Shown: positions 1-8,315 of the stretch, one piece after another
Layout of the letters: each line of letters opens with the position of its first letter
How positions within the stretch are numbered: the first letter of the stretch is position 1
Source of the DNA: an uncultured Lachnospiraceae bacterium
GTDB lineage: Bacteria > Bacillota > Clostridia > Lachnospirales > Lachnospiraceae
NCBI GenBank assembly: GCA_900550475.1
Contig: URSA01000015.1
Coordinates: forward strand, 5,761-69,760
DNA length: 64,000 bases
Direction: 5' to 3'
Made by a program: the position numbers and the translations under genes
Notes under the pieces: generated by a model
The model's input: the letters and a program-made list of their open reading frames with translations, nothing else
Told to the model about the DNA's origin: nothing
The model's database searches: none

Positions 1-2
1 GC

Positions 3-854
3 CGGTCACTGCCGTCCTTAGTATTGATCCTGTTGATCGTAATCTTCCCGATACTCTATACCGGATATATCTCCATGACCAATATGAATATTTATCACTG
101 GAATAATTATGAGTTCATTGGACTGGAGAACTATAAGGATGCCTTGCTGGTATTTGACAATGGCTTCCTGACGGCACTTCTTGTGACGATATTGTGGACC
201 GTGGTAAATATGGTACTGCAGCTGGTGATCGCTTTTATTATGGCGACACTTCTCAATATCAAGGGATTGAGACTGCGGAATGTCTATCGTACCCTGCTGA
301 TCTTTCCCTGGGCCATGCCGGGGTATGTATCCATCCTGCTGTGGAAGACAGGGATGTTCAATTCCCAGTTTGGTCTGTTGAATCAATGGATGGTCAGACT
401 GGGAATGGAACCGGTGAGATGGCTTGGAAGTGACGTAATCGCATTCATCAGTTGTACGACAGTGAACCTCTGGCTGGCGTTACCCTTCATGATCACCATC
501 ATTGACGGGGCACTGCAGAGTGTGGACCGGAGCTTTTACGAAAGTGCGCTGCTGGACGGTGCCACCTGGCTGGAGCGGACGAGATATATTACGGTTCCGA
601 TGATCCGCCCCATTATAGCACCGTCGGTTATGATCACGACTTTTACGACCTTTAAACAGTTTGATGTTATTTATCTGCTGACCCAGCAGGTGGGATCCAA
701 GACCGGTGCGAATATTCATACCATTTTGACTTATGCATATGAGAAGGCATTTATTACGAACAATTATGGATACAGTTCCGCCATCTCCATTCTGATCTTC
801 GGAATGCTGTTAGTGTTTTCTCTGGTGACAAACGGCAGAAAGGAGGAGAGCTGA
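3..854 (+). CDS. ABC sugar permease, MalF type (5' end cut by window)
   Basis: This is one of the two membrane subunits of a carbohydrate ABC importer (binding-protein-dependent inner membrane permease, MalF/UgpA family). The frame is open to the window edge with no stop or convincing start, and the first visible residues already lie in the first membrane helix, so the true start is upstream. About six hydrophobic segments are visible. The EAA loop, which contacts the ATPase, is seen as ALLDGATWLERTRYITVP near nt 547-600. The stop overlaps the start of the second permease (TGATG), so the two are translationally coupled. With the neopullulanase and LacI regulator downstream, import of maltodextrin or a related alpha-glucan oligosaccharide is inferred. 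The binding protein is presumably upstream of the window. Confidence 0.9.
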   Translation, partial: RSLPSLVLILLIVIFPILYTGYISMTNMNIYHWNNYEFIGLENYKDALLVFDNGFLTALLVTILWTVVNMVLQLVIAFIMATLLNIKGLRLRNVYRTLLIFPWAMPGYVSILLWKTGMFNSQFGLLNQWMVRLGMEPVRWLGSDVIAFISCTTVNLWLALPFMITIIDGALQSVDRSFYESALLDGATWLERTRYITVPMIRPIIAPSVMITTFTTFKQFDVIYLLTQQVGSKTGANIHTILTYAYEKAFITNNYGYSSAISILIFGMLLVFSLVTNGRKEES

Positions 855-1696
855 TGAGTAAAAAGACGAAACATGTGCTGGTACTTATAGCGGTAAATAT
901 GTTTTTCATCCTTGTATGCTTTTTCGTGCTGGTGCCGGTATTATATGCGTTTTCTGTGTCGCTGAATGCAGAGAACAGCCTGTTAGGATCTGACTTTTCC
1001 TTTTTGCCAAAGCATATGACTCTGCAGAACTATAAGGCGGTTTTTACCGAGAAACCGGTGCTTTTGTGGCTGAAGAACAGTCTGATCCTGGCGGTGACCA
1101 CACTGGTGATCTCGCTGGGGACCGGAATCCCTGCGGCGTATGCTTTTTCCCGGAAACGATTTCCCGGCAGAAAGACGATTCTGAAGCTGCTGATTTTGCT
1201 TTATGCATTTCCGTCCCTTTTGTCCATGACGGCACTGTATAAGCTGCTTAGTCCTATGGGGCTGATCAATACCAGAACGGGACTGATCATTGTGTACACC
1301 GGTACGATGGCAGTGTTTGCACTATGGAATATGAAGGGATATTTTGACACGATTCCGGTGGAGATCGAGGAGGCAGCCATGATCGACGGAGCCACACAGC
1401 TAGAACAGGTGACAAAGATCGTACTGCCGCTTGCTAAGCCTACCATTGCGGTAACGGCTATGATGGTTCTCGTCTATGTATGGAACGAGTATATTTTCGC
1501 CATCAATTTCATGATGGGATCCGATACTTATACACTGGCGGCGGGCTTATATTCGCTGCAGGCGACGGAGATGAGCGGAAGCTGGCCGATTTTCTCGGCA
1601 GCATCCCTGATCGTGTCTCTGCCGATCCTGATCGTATTTTTCGCATTGCAAAAGAACATGACAGAGGGTCTGACCTCCGGTGGAGTGAAGGGATAG
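854..1696 (+). CDS. ABC sugar permease, MalG type
   Basis: Second membrane subunit of the same importer, 280 aa, the normal length for MalG-type permeases. An N-terminal helix (about residues 10-33), a long extracytoplasmic stretch and five further hydrophobic segments can be seen. The EAA loop reads IEEAAMIDGATQLEQV around residues 174-189, followed by KIVLPLAKP. The ATG overlaps the stop of the previous permease and is preceded by AGGAGAG, a strong ribosome binding site. It is followed after 18 bp by the GH13 enzyme, so uptake and hydrolysis are one transcript. The ATPase is not present nearby; such systems often share a distant MsmK/UgpC-type ATPase. Confidence 0.92.
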   Translation: MSKKTKHVLVLIAVNMFFILVCFFVLVPVLYAFSVSLNAENSLLGSDFSFLPKHMTLQNYKAVFTEKPVLLWLKNSLILAVTTLVISLGTGIPAAYAFSRKRFPGRKTILKLLILLYAFPSLLSMTALYKLLSPMGLINTRTGLIIVYTGTMAVFALWNMKGYFDTIPVEIEEAAMIDGATQLEQVTKIVLPLAKPTIAVTAMMVLVYVWNEYIFAINFMMGSDTYTLAAGLYSLQATEMSGSWPIFSAASLIVSLPILIVFFALQKNMTEGLTSGGVKG

Positions 1697-1714
1697 ACCG
1701 CAGAAAGAGGAAGT

Positions 1715-3457
1715 ATGAATCGAAGTGCAGTATTACATATACCAATGTCCCAGTATGCATACGGGACAGATGAAGAGCATATTGTGATCCGTCTGCGGGC
1801 AGGCAGAGGGGATCTGACGGAATGCAGGCTCCATTACGGAGACAGGGCATGTCGCTTGACACCGGTGCTTTTTACAGAACAAAAGATGGCAGTGGTGGCG
1901 CAGACGGAAGAATTCGATTACTGGGAGACTACGCTGGAGCATCCCTATAAAAGACTTTGCTATTATTTCGCATTGTCCGATGGCAGGGAAGAGGTGTTGT
2001 ACTACGGAGAACGATTCACAGATCATACCGTGGATGACCGCTCGGAATATTATCAGCTGCCGTTCAATCACCGTGCAGATATTGTTACACCTCCCGAATG
2101 GGCACAGGATACGATCATCTATAATATTTTTCCGGACAGCTTTGCCACTGAATACCGGTATCTTTGCGGCAGAGGCGAGGAGAAGGAATGGGGCGGTGTA
2201 CCGACGAGGGGGAAGCTCGGCGGTACGATCCGTGGGATCTGCGAGAACGTGGAGTACCTGAAGAACCTCGGCGTGAACGCTATTTATATCAATCCGATCT
2301 TTGTCGCCGGAGAATATCATAAGTACGATCTGTTAGATTATTTTCACATTGATCCCTGTTTCGGAACCGATGATGATTTTCACCGGCTGATCGATGTATT
2401 TCATGCGAACGGACTGAAAGTAATCATTGACGGTGTGTTCAATCATTGCGGCTGGTACTTTTTTGCCTTTGATGATGTGGTGAAAAAAGGAGAGCAGTCC
2501 GCTTACAGAGACTGGTTCTACGGACTTACCTATCCGGTAGTGCGACCGGAGGATCCGGAGGAATATCCGGGATATGAGTGTTTTGGCTATGAACGGATGA
2601 TGCCGAAGTTAAATCTGGCAAATCCCGAGACCGCAGAATATTTCTGCAAAGTGGGGCGCTATTGGGTGGAAAAATTCCATATTGACGGGTGGCGGCTGGA
2701 TGTGGCAAGTGAGATCAATGACGGCTTCTGGAGAAAATTCAGAGAGAGAGTAAAAAGTGTGAAGCCTGATGCTATTCTCATCGGAGAAGTATGGGAGAGC
2801 GCAGCACACTGGCTGGACGGAACCATGTTTGATTCTACGATGAATTATGATTTCCGTAAGCACTGCAGGAGATTTTTCGGGGAGCAGACGGCAGATGCGG
2901 GGGAATTTGACAGCCGCATGACGGATATGCGTATGCGCTACCGTAAGCAGACAGTCTATGCACAGTTAAACCTTTTGGACAGCCATGATGTCAGTCGGTT
3001 CCGCTCACTGTGCCGGGATGAAGAAAGCTTCCGACTGGCGGTGGTCTTTCAGATGACTTTCCCCGGAATGCCCTCTGTATTTTATGGGGATGAGGCGGGA
3101 CTGACCGGTATCCGGGAGGAGGAATACAGACAGCCCATGCCCTGGGATACGTTGGATGAGAGCAGTCCTCAGTTTTTACTGTATCAGAAGGCAATTACCC
3201 TGCGCAAAAAGGAGGCTGTCCTGCGGAGAGGAGAGTACCGCACCCTGTTGGCGGAACCGGGCAGCAGAGTGTATGGCTATGAAAGATACCTGGAGGAAGA
3301 CGGAGTCGTGGAAAGCGTCCGTATTTTCCTGAATATGGAAGAGAGAAGTGCTCAACTGCCCGAAGAACTGCTTCGGGGAGAGATTCTCTGGCAGGAAGGT
3401 CTTAAAGAAGGGCAGTTGGCAGCAAAAGGATTTGCACTGATCCGGACAAGGGATTAA
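1715..3457 (+). CDS. GH13 neopullulanase / cyclomaltodextrinase-like enzyme
   Basis: Cytoplasmic alpha-glucan hydrolase of 580 aa with the GH13_20 layout. An N-terminal beta domain (about residues 1-115, CBM34-like) precedes a catalytic TIM barrel and a short C-terminal domain. Conserved GH13 regions are visible: GVFNH near residue 240, GWRLDVA with the nucleophile D329, GEVWE with the acid/base E358, and LDSHD with the transition-state stabiliser D425. There is no signal peptide, so substrates are probably imported maltodextrins, cyclodextrins or pullulan fragments. It lies in one operon with the MalF/MalG permeases. Members of this subfamily act on several of these substrates, so the exact specificity cannot be read here. 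Confidence 0.9.
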   Translation: MNRSAVLHIPMSQYAYGTDEEHIVIRLRAGRGDLTECRLHYGDRACRLTPVLFTEQKMAVVAQTEEFDYWETTLEHPYKRLCYYFALSDGREEVLYYGERFTDHTVDDRSEYYQLPFNHRADIVTPPEWAQDTIIYNIFPDSFATEYRYLCGRGEEKEWGGVPTRGKLGGTIRGICENVEYLKNLGVNAIYINPIFVAGEYHKYDLLDYFHIDPCFGTDDDFHRLIDVFHANGLKVIIDGVFNHCGWYFFAFDDVVKKGEQSAYRDWFYGLTYPVVRPEDPEEYPGYECFGYERMMPKLNLANPETAEYFCKVGRYWVEKFHIDGWRLDVASEINDGFWRKFRERVKSVKPDAILIGEVWESAAHWLDGTMFDSTMNYDFRKHCRRFFGEQTADAGEFDSRMTDMRMRYRKQTVYAQLNLLDSHDVSRFRSLCRDEESFRLAVVFQMTFPGMPSVFYGDEAGLTGIREEEYRQPMPWDTLDESSPQFLLYQKAITLRKKEAVLRRGEYRTLLAEPGSRVYGYERYLEEDGVVESVRIFLNMEERSAQLPEELLRGEILWQEGLKEGQLAAKGFALIRTRD

Positions 3458-3494
3458 AATATTCTCAGAGAAAATCGCACGAGGAGGGTGAACG

Positions 3495-4499
3495 ATGGGA
3501 GCAACCATTAAGGATGTGGCAAAACTGGCGGGAACTTCTACGGCAACCGTATCGAAAGTGATGAACGGCTCCTATTCGATCTCTCAGGAGACGGCAGCTA
3601 AAGTACGAAAAGCTATGGAGGAACTGGATTATCATCCGAATCTGCGGGCAAAAAATTTCGCCAAGCAGTCTGCACGAACCATTATATTTGTGGCAGAGTT
3701 GGGCAAAGGAACCGGGTTTGCCAATCCACAGATGTTTGAAATTTTGTGTGGGTTGGAGGAAGTGTTGGTGCAGAAGGACTATACGCTTGTAGTTAGGAAT
3801 ATAGCAGCGGGAGACTGTGCGGAATTTATTCGGAATGCAGCAGATACCAAGCAGGCAGACGGGTTTGTGATCCATGCGTCGGTGATTTCCCGAGCACTGG
3901 ATGAACTGCTTTTTACCCACGAGATCCCTCATATTGTGATCGGCAATCCGAATTTTAACAGCAATTTCTGCTGGATTGATATTGACAACCGGCTGGCGGG
4001 AGAACTGGCGGCGAAGCATCTGCTGGAGCGAGGCTGTCAGTCGGTGGCTTTTATCGGAGGCAAGCCGGAGGACCAGATCTCAGCGAGACGTCTGGACGGA
4101 GTGCTGACCGTTCTCAAGGAGCATGATGTGTTACTGCCCAGAGAATATGTGAAAAAAGGAGAATCCATCTGCGACAGCGGATACCGGATGACCATGCAGA
4201 TCCTGGAGAATAGAAGACGTCCGGATGCGTTAGTGTGTGCGGACAACTATATCGCCTACGGCTGTGTGAATGCCCTTCATGACAGGGGAATCCTGATCCC
4301 GGAGGAAATGAAGGTGATTACTTTTGACGACTTCCCATTTTCTCAGATCCTGAAGCCCATGCTCTCTATCGTGAACATCGATGTCTACGATATGGGGGTG
4401 CAGGCCGGAAAATATATTTTGCAGAAGATTAAAAGACCAAATCTCTATGTGCAGTCCCATATCACATTCCCAACCTTGATCATCCGGGAATCTACCTGA
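3495..4499 (+). CDS. LacI-family transcriptional regulator
   Basis: Sugar-responsive DNA-binding protein, 334 aa. The N-terminal helix-turn-helix is typical (IKDVAKLAGTSTATVSKVMN, residues 5-24), followed by the hinge helix region and a periplasmic-binding-protein-like effector domain. The start is supported by GAGGAGGGTG upstream. It is the last gene of the maltodextrin-type cluster, 37 bp after the GH13 gene and just before a strong terminator, so it probably controls that cluster. In this family DNA binding is released, or sometimes promoted, by the sugar; the sign of regulation cannot be told from sequence. No operator was identified because the operon promoter is outside the window. Confidence 0.92.
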   Translation: MGATIKDVAKLAGTSTATVSKVMNGSYSISQETAAKVRKAMEELDYHPNLRAKNFAKQSARTIIFVAELGKGTGFANPQMFEILCGLEEVLVQKDYTLVVRNIAAGDCAEFIRNAADTKQADGFVIHASVISRALDELLFTHEIPHIVIGNPNFNSNFCWIDIDNRLAGELAAKHLLERGCQSVAFIGGKPEDQISARRLDGVLTVLKEHDVLLPREYVKKGESICDSGYRMTMQILENRRRPDALVCADNYIAYGCVNALHDRGILIPEEMKVITFDDFPFSQILKPMLSIVNIDVYDMGVQAGKYILQKIKRPNLYVQSHITFPTLIIREST

Positions 4500-4510
4500 T
4501 GCACAAAAAG

Positions 4511-4535
4511 GGAGCCTCATACGTAGGCTCCTTTT
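4511..4535 (+). terminator. Rho-independent terminator after LacI gene
   Basis: A 7-bp perfect stem GGAGCCT / AGGCTCC with a 7-nt loop is followed by TTTT. A run of A residues before the stem extends pairing with the T tract and could let it work in both directions. It closes the maltodextrin-type operon. Confidence 0.85.
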
Positions 4536-4600
4536 ATAATGAGATTGTGTAGTTTAGAGCCTGTGAAACTTTTTCTGTAAATAGGTATTAGCTAATAGGT

Positions 4601-4636
4601 CTTCTATGATAAAATCTAAATCATAGGAGTTTTTTT
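4601..4636 (+). terminator. Hairpin with seven T residues (terminator-like)
   Basis: CTTCTATGAT pairs with ATCATAGGAG (10 bp, one G-T pair) around a 9-nt loop, followed by seven T. No gene ends just before it. The left arm belongs to a block that recurs at the right end of the window (63963-63992), so it may be a relic of a mobile element rather than a host terminator. Confidence 0.5.
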
Positions 4637-4644
4637 GCCTGCCA

Positions 4645-4714
4645 GGTCGATTCATTACATTTTTGGGTCGATTGGTGCAGTCCGCCGCATATCTTTTGGG
4701 AAAAATGGTATAAT
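4645..4714 (+). promoter_or_regulatory. Extended -10 promoter with upstream direct repeat
   Basis: TGGTATAAT at 4706-4714 is a perfect extended -10, while the -35 region is poor. Upstream, GGTCGATT occurs twice, at 4645-4652 and 4666-4673, exactly 21 bp apart (two helical turns). This arrangement suits a regulator binding as a tandem dimer. It should drive the secreted protein starting at 4765. Confidence 0.55.
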
Positions 4715-4764
4715 CCTCCTTGAGGTCAAGATCATAAGTACAGAAGAACGAGGAGGAAAATCTT

Positions 4765-6300
4765 ATGAACAGAACAAGATCTTTGAAAAAGATGCTGGGT
4801 CTGGCACTTGCCGTTGCCATAGTGGTAAGTATGATGCCGGCAATCAGTGCGAAAGCGGCTCCACTGGGCTGGACTCCAGTGACGAGCAAGAATAAAGATA
4901 CCATGGAAGAAAATTTATCAGATGTGAGTGATCTGCTTGCTAATGGTATGACAGATTATCTCGATGCATTTGCAAAAGCTTATGGTAAAAATAACCTGCA
5001 GTATGGAGAACGTTACATAATAGGCAAAAAAGGAGATCAGTATGTGTATTTAAGCAGCGGTCTGTACGGTGCTAACTTGGTTTCAAGCGATCAAATAGAT
5101 ACAGATACGGCTGCGGGCACCTATACATACTATTACCATCCGCAATATACCGTTACTTTTGATCTTGGCGGAGGAAGTTTCACAGGCAGCACTACTGCCA
5201 AGACAGTGGGCGGATTGCTTACAAGTCTGCCTATGCCTACAAAGGCTGGGTATCTCTTTACCGGGTGGTCTACTACCTCGGGTGCTATTTCTGAATCTGC
5301 AAAATATTTGGAACAGCGCTATATTTACAATGCACCGACAACCATTTATGCGCATTGGTATCAGTGGACCGGGAAGGAAGAATGGGTAAGGGCAACTTCG
5401 ATGAGCGATCTGGAATACGCGAATTTGCCAGTCATCGGCAACAGCGCAGGAACCAATTATATAAATACGTACTTTACCCCGGATTCGCTTCCGGAGGATG
5501 CGTATCAGGTCGTTTTTGGATATTTTTACAGCTATGGCGTAAATTACTGGCTGACTTCTAAGAGCAGCGCAGATTCTTCCGGTAAGCTGCATTCAAGCTT
5601 CTATCTCTCTAATGATACGTTAGAGGAGCGCTTGCAGGAGAAGGTTATTTATGTTTACAAAGATCCAAGTGCGGTAGCGCCTGTAACGCCAACCCCCGCA
5701 CCTGCAACGCCAACCCCCGCACCTGCAACTTCGGAACCGGTTACGGGAGATTCCGGTAACAGTTCTTCCGAGTCCGTTTCCCCTGCATTGAAAACAACGA
5801 ATATTGCAGGAGAGCAGATTTCCGGTTGGAAGGATATCACAAAAGCCATTTCTACGCAGACGAAGGATAAACAGCAAAGTGTATCCGGTGCAAATCAGGA
5901 TCTTCTGCATGTGGATGCCAGCGGCTTCAACAAAACGATTCCTGACGCAACCGTAAAAGAGGTGTCTTCATCGGCACTGAGAGGATTGCATGTATTTATT
6001 GGTGATGGCGATGCGATAACATTCCTCGCAAAGAATGATTTATCCGATTACAAGGAAACCAACTTTGAACATAAAGACACTATCACAGACCATGCAAGAA
6101 CCATCGACTTCACCTACAAACAGGAATTGGGTGCAACGGTTGTATTCCATACCACAGTGCCTGCAAAATTAAGTGAAGTGACGGTCTACAAAGTGGACAC
6201 TGACAACAAGAAGATCCGTATTGTCAAAACCACTTCCAATGCAAACGGACAGGTTTGCTTCCAGATTACGGAAACAGCAACCTACATATTGGAATATTAA
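4765..6300 (+). CDS. Secreted InlB-repeat protein, function unknown
   Basis: Exported 511-aa protein. A Sec signal peptide is clear (basic start, hydrophobic core, AISAKA|A near residue 31). Residues about 130-198 form one Listeria-Bacteroides (InlB B-type) repeat, marked by TFDLGGG, KAGYLFTGW and TIYAHW. A Pro/Thr linker near residues 308-325 contains the unit ATPTPAP twice. The C-terminal third (about 340-511) is a beta-rich domain I do not recognise. No LPXTG motif or membrane anchor is visible at the C-terminus, so it is either released or held non-covalently. GAGGAGG just before the ATG supports the start. It is monocistronic, with its own promoter and terminator. Adhesion or surface display is only a guess from the repeat. 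Confidence 0.75.
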   Translation: MNRTRSLKKMLGLALAVAIVVSMMPAISAKAAPLGWTPVTSKNKDTMEENLSDVSDLLANGMTDYLDAFAKAYGKNNLQYGERYIIGKKGDQYVYLSSGLYGANLVSSDQIDTDTAAGTYTYYYHPQYTVTFDLGGGSFTGSTTAKTVGGLLTSLPMPTKAGYLFTGWSTTSGAISESAKYLEQRYIYNAPTTIYAHWYQWTGKEEWVRATSMSDLEYANLPVIGNSAGTNYINTYFTPDSLPEDAYQVVFGYFYSYGVNYWLTSKSSADSSGKLHSSFYLSNDTLEERLQEKVIYVYKDPSAVAPVTPTPAPATPTPAPATSEPVTGDSGNSSSESVSPALKTTNIAGEQISGWKDITKAISTQTKDKQQSVSGANQDLLHVDASGFNKTIPDATVKEVSSSALRGLHVFIGDGDAITFLAKNDLSDYKETNFEHKDTITDHARTIDFTYKQELGATVVFHTTVPAKLSEVTVYKVDTDNKKIRIVKTTSNANGQVCFQITETATYILEY

Positions 6301-6316
6301 ATTCGTATATACAACA

Positions 6317-6356
6317 ACCCTGCTGCAGGAGTAAAACCCTGCGGCGGGGTGTTTTT
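6317..6356 (+). terminator. Probable terminator after InlB-repeat gene
   Basis: ACCCTGC (6317-6323) can pair with GCGGGGT (6344-6350, one G-T pair), followed by GTTTTT. Competing foldings exist inside the loop, so the exact stem is uncertain. Confidence 0.55.
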
Positions 6357-6393
6357 GCGTTTTGCGGTGCAAAGCTGAAATAAAGGGCATGAC

Positions 6394-6421
6394 TTGACAA
6401 TGGGTAGCGGCACGGTAATAA
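6394..6421 (+). promoter_or_regulatory. SigA-type promoter
   Basis: TTGACA at 6394-6399 and TAATAA at 6416-6421 are separated by 16 bp. It stands about 60 bp before the gene at 6479 and is the likely source of that transcript. Confidence 0.55.
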
Positions 6422-6478
6422 TGAAGATAAATCTTCCAAAGAGGTAAATCGTTGTTGGAGGAAGTGGAGGCAACTCTG

Positions 6479-7318
6479 ATGAAATATATGACATTTAATT
6501 CCTCCTGCTCCTATGCAGGGATTGCAAATATGCTGGAACGACATGGCCTTGATACAAGTGATCGTTCCATAGCCATTGGGATGAAGCTCCCGTATCTGTT
6601 TTTCCGGTGCAATGGTATCTATTTGTCGGGCCCCATGCTTCAGGAGGCAAAGTGGTTCAATTTATATCTGAATCCCATCGGGTACGAATTGTCGGAGAAA
6701 ATGATGCCCGCCGATGAGACTGCAGCCTATCTGAAGGCGCAAGAAACGGCAATGCTCGGCATCAGAACCGGAAACACAGGCAAGCACGCCGTGGTGTATA
6801 CCGGAACGAGGGCAGATCGTCTTGTCTTTCTGAACAATAAATGGGAGTCTGAGGAGGCGCCCGATGAAATTCAATTAACTGCGGACGAATTGAAACAGAA
6901 GCTCGATCCTACGGTGGTTGTTGCGACTTTGCGGCAAGTTTCTCCTAAAAGCGTCAGTTTTACAGACAAGCTGCAGGAATCCATTGCCGTCCTGCAGGCA
7001 AATCTGGCAGAGATTACCGAGCTGTGCGGAAAAGAGGAAACGGTTGCATTTTTCCGCTCGAAACTGAACATTTTATTCAGACCTCTTTTTTTAGATGGTA
7101 TCGCCATGCTAAACCTGGTCGGGGAAGCCGGCCTTGCCCAATCCTTTACAAGCCTGCAGCAGGAGCTGTTGTGCGCGCTCCGGCAGGAACCGGAGCAATG
7201 CATTTTGCTGAATGAGTATATATCAATGGATAGGCTGCAAACATCTGCACAAAGTTACGTGGATTTGATAAAAGCGGAGTTGGAGAGAGAGGTATCCTAT
7301 GTATCAGAAAAAGAATAA
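6479..7318 (+). CDS. BtrH_N-like / papain-like fold protein, function unknown
   Basis: Cytosolic protein of 279 aa. The ATG at 6479 is chosen because GGAGG ends 8 nt before it; the longer frame from 6452 begins with TTG and has no good site. The N-terminal half starts with NSSCSYAGIANMLERHG, which resembles the catalytic-cysteine helix of C39/BtrH-N-type papain-like proteins. A later GKHAVVYTG near residue 110 could provide the histidine. The C-terminal half (about 160-279) is helical and unrecognised. No signal peptide or membrane segment is seen. The stop overlaps the start of a broken CPBP-like gene by 20 bp, suggesting the two once worked together, perhaps in peptide or acyl transfer. The family assignment is tentative. 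Confidence 0.6.
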   Translation: MKYMTFNSSCSYAGIANMLERHGLDTSDRSIAIGMKLPYLFFRCNGIYLSGPMLQEAKWFNLYLNPIGYELSEKMMPADETAAYLKAQETAMLGIRTGNTGKHAVVYTGTRADRLVFLNNKWESEEAPDEIQLTADELKQKLDPTVVVATLRQVSPKSVSFTDKLQESIAVLQANLAEITELCGKEETVAFFRSKLNILFRPLFLDGIAMLNLVGEAGLAQSFTSLQQELLCALRQEPEQCILLNEYISMDRLQTSAQSYVDLIKAELEREVSYVSEKE

Positions 7319-7521
7319 ATCCTATGCAATCATATTCGGCTATCTGGCAATGGGGGGGTGTATAAGCGCGGCATTCCATACTATTACGTCATTCAATGCC
7401 CCAGTTGATCTTTACTTTTGTGTTCCATCTTGTCATGTGCTTTATCATATATAAGCGAAAGGATATTCTGATTCCCACCGCACTTCATTTTGCACTGGAT
7501 TTTGTGCAGGCGGTGTTGTAG
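7299..7521 (+). pseudogene. CPBP/CAAX-protease-like membrane protein remnant
   Basis: An ATG at 7299 opens a 51-codon frame whose start (MYQKKNKSYAIIFGYLAMG) looks like the first helix of a membrane protein. It ends at TAA 7452-7454. From about 7395 another frame continues as a hydrophobic stretch and ends IPTALHFALDFVQAVL at the stop 7519-7521. That tail is typical of CPBP intramembrane metalloproteases (final His-Phe-x(2)-D-type motif). Most of the middle of a normal gene (about 200 aa) is missing and the frame changes, so this is a deletion plus frameshift relic. Confidence 0.55.
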
Positions 7522-7545
7522 TTTAACCGGAAGGATCGGTAAAGT

Positions 7546-8241
7546 ATGAAAACGGAAATTTTGTTTGAAAATAAGGAAGTGCTGGTGGTACACAAGCCTG
7601 CGGGCATTGCCGTGCAGACGGCACAGCTCGGCAGACCGGATGTGGTGAGTGAATTGAAGAATTATCTGGCGGCGGGCAAACCGCCCTATCTGGGTGTGAT
7701 CCACAGACTGGATCAGCCGGTGGAGGGTGTGCTTGTCTTTGCAAAGACGCCGAAAAGCGCTGCGGCACTTACCGCACAGTTGAAAAATGGTGATTTCTGT
7801 AAGGAATATCTGGCGGTGGTATGTGGACAACCTCCCGAAACGGAAGGCACCCTTGTGGATTATCTTGTGAAGGAGCAGGCATGCGCCAAGGTGGTGGATC
7901 CGGCGGCAAGACCCGACGCCAAGAGGGCGGTGCTGCATTACAGCGTACAGGATCGGCGGCAGGAAGGCGGGAGAGAGCTATCCCTGCTTCGGGTGATGAT
8001 CGAGACCGGGCGGTTTCATCAGATCCGGGCGCAGCTTTCCCATGCGGGTCTGCCCATTCTCGGGGATTCCCGCTACGGCAGCCCGGAGGATGTCCTGTTT
8101 GCAAAAGAGCTGGGCGTGAGGGATGCAGCGCTTTGCGCCGTAAAGCTGTCCTTTGCGGATCCTGTTTCCGGGAAAACACTGAACTATTCCGTACAGCCCC
8201 GAAACGGTGCGTTTGCTCTTTTTTCAGCGCATGAAAAATAA
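7546..8241 (+). CDS. RluA-family pseudouridine synthase
   Basis: RNA-modifying enzyme of 231 aa that isomerises uridine to pseudouridine, probably in rRNA or tRNA. The catalytic motif HRLDQPVEGVLVFAKT is clear, with catalytic Asp56. HKPAGIAVQ at residues 16-24 and the downstream GRFHQIRAQL motif are also characteristic. The protein lacks the N-terminal S4 domain found in RluC/RluD, as is common for short RluA-like paralogs in Firmicutes. Start: AAGGA lies 11 nt before the ATG. It is followed by an AI-2E-type membrane protein with a short gap; no functional link is obvious. The precise target site cannot be inferred. Confidence 0.88.
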   Translation: MKTEILFENKEVLVVHKPAGIAVQTAQLGRPDVVSELKNYLAAGKPPYLGVIHRLDQPVEGVLVFAKTPKSAAALTAQLKNGDFCKEYLAVVCGQPPETEGTLVDYLVKEQACAKVVDPAARPDAKRAVLHYSVQDRRQEGGRELSLLRVMIETGRFHQIRAQLSHAGLPILGDSRYGSPEDVLFAKELGVRDAALCAVKLSFADPVSGKTLNYSVQPRNGAFALFSAHEK

Positions 8242-8315
8242 GAAAAACCGCATACTAATTTCAACAACGCAACATAGGCGCGAAGGGGATGCCGTCTGTG
8301 GGAGAGAGGATTGGT

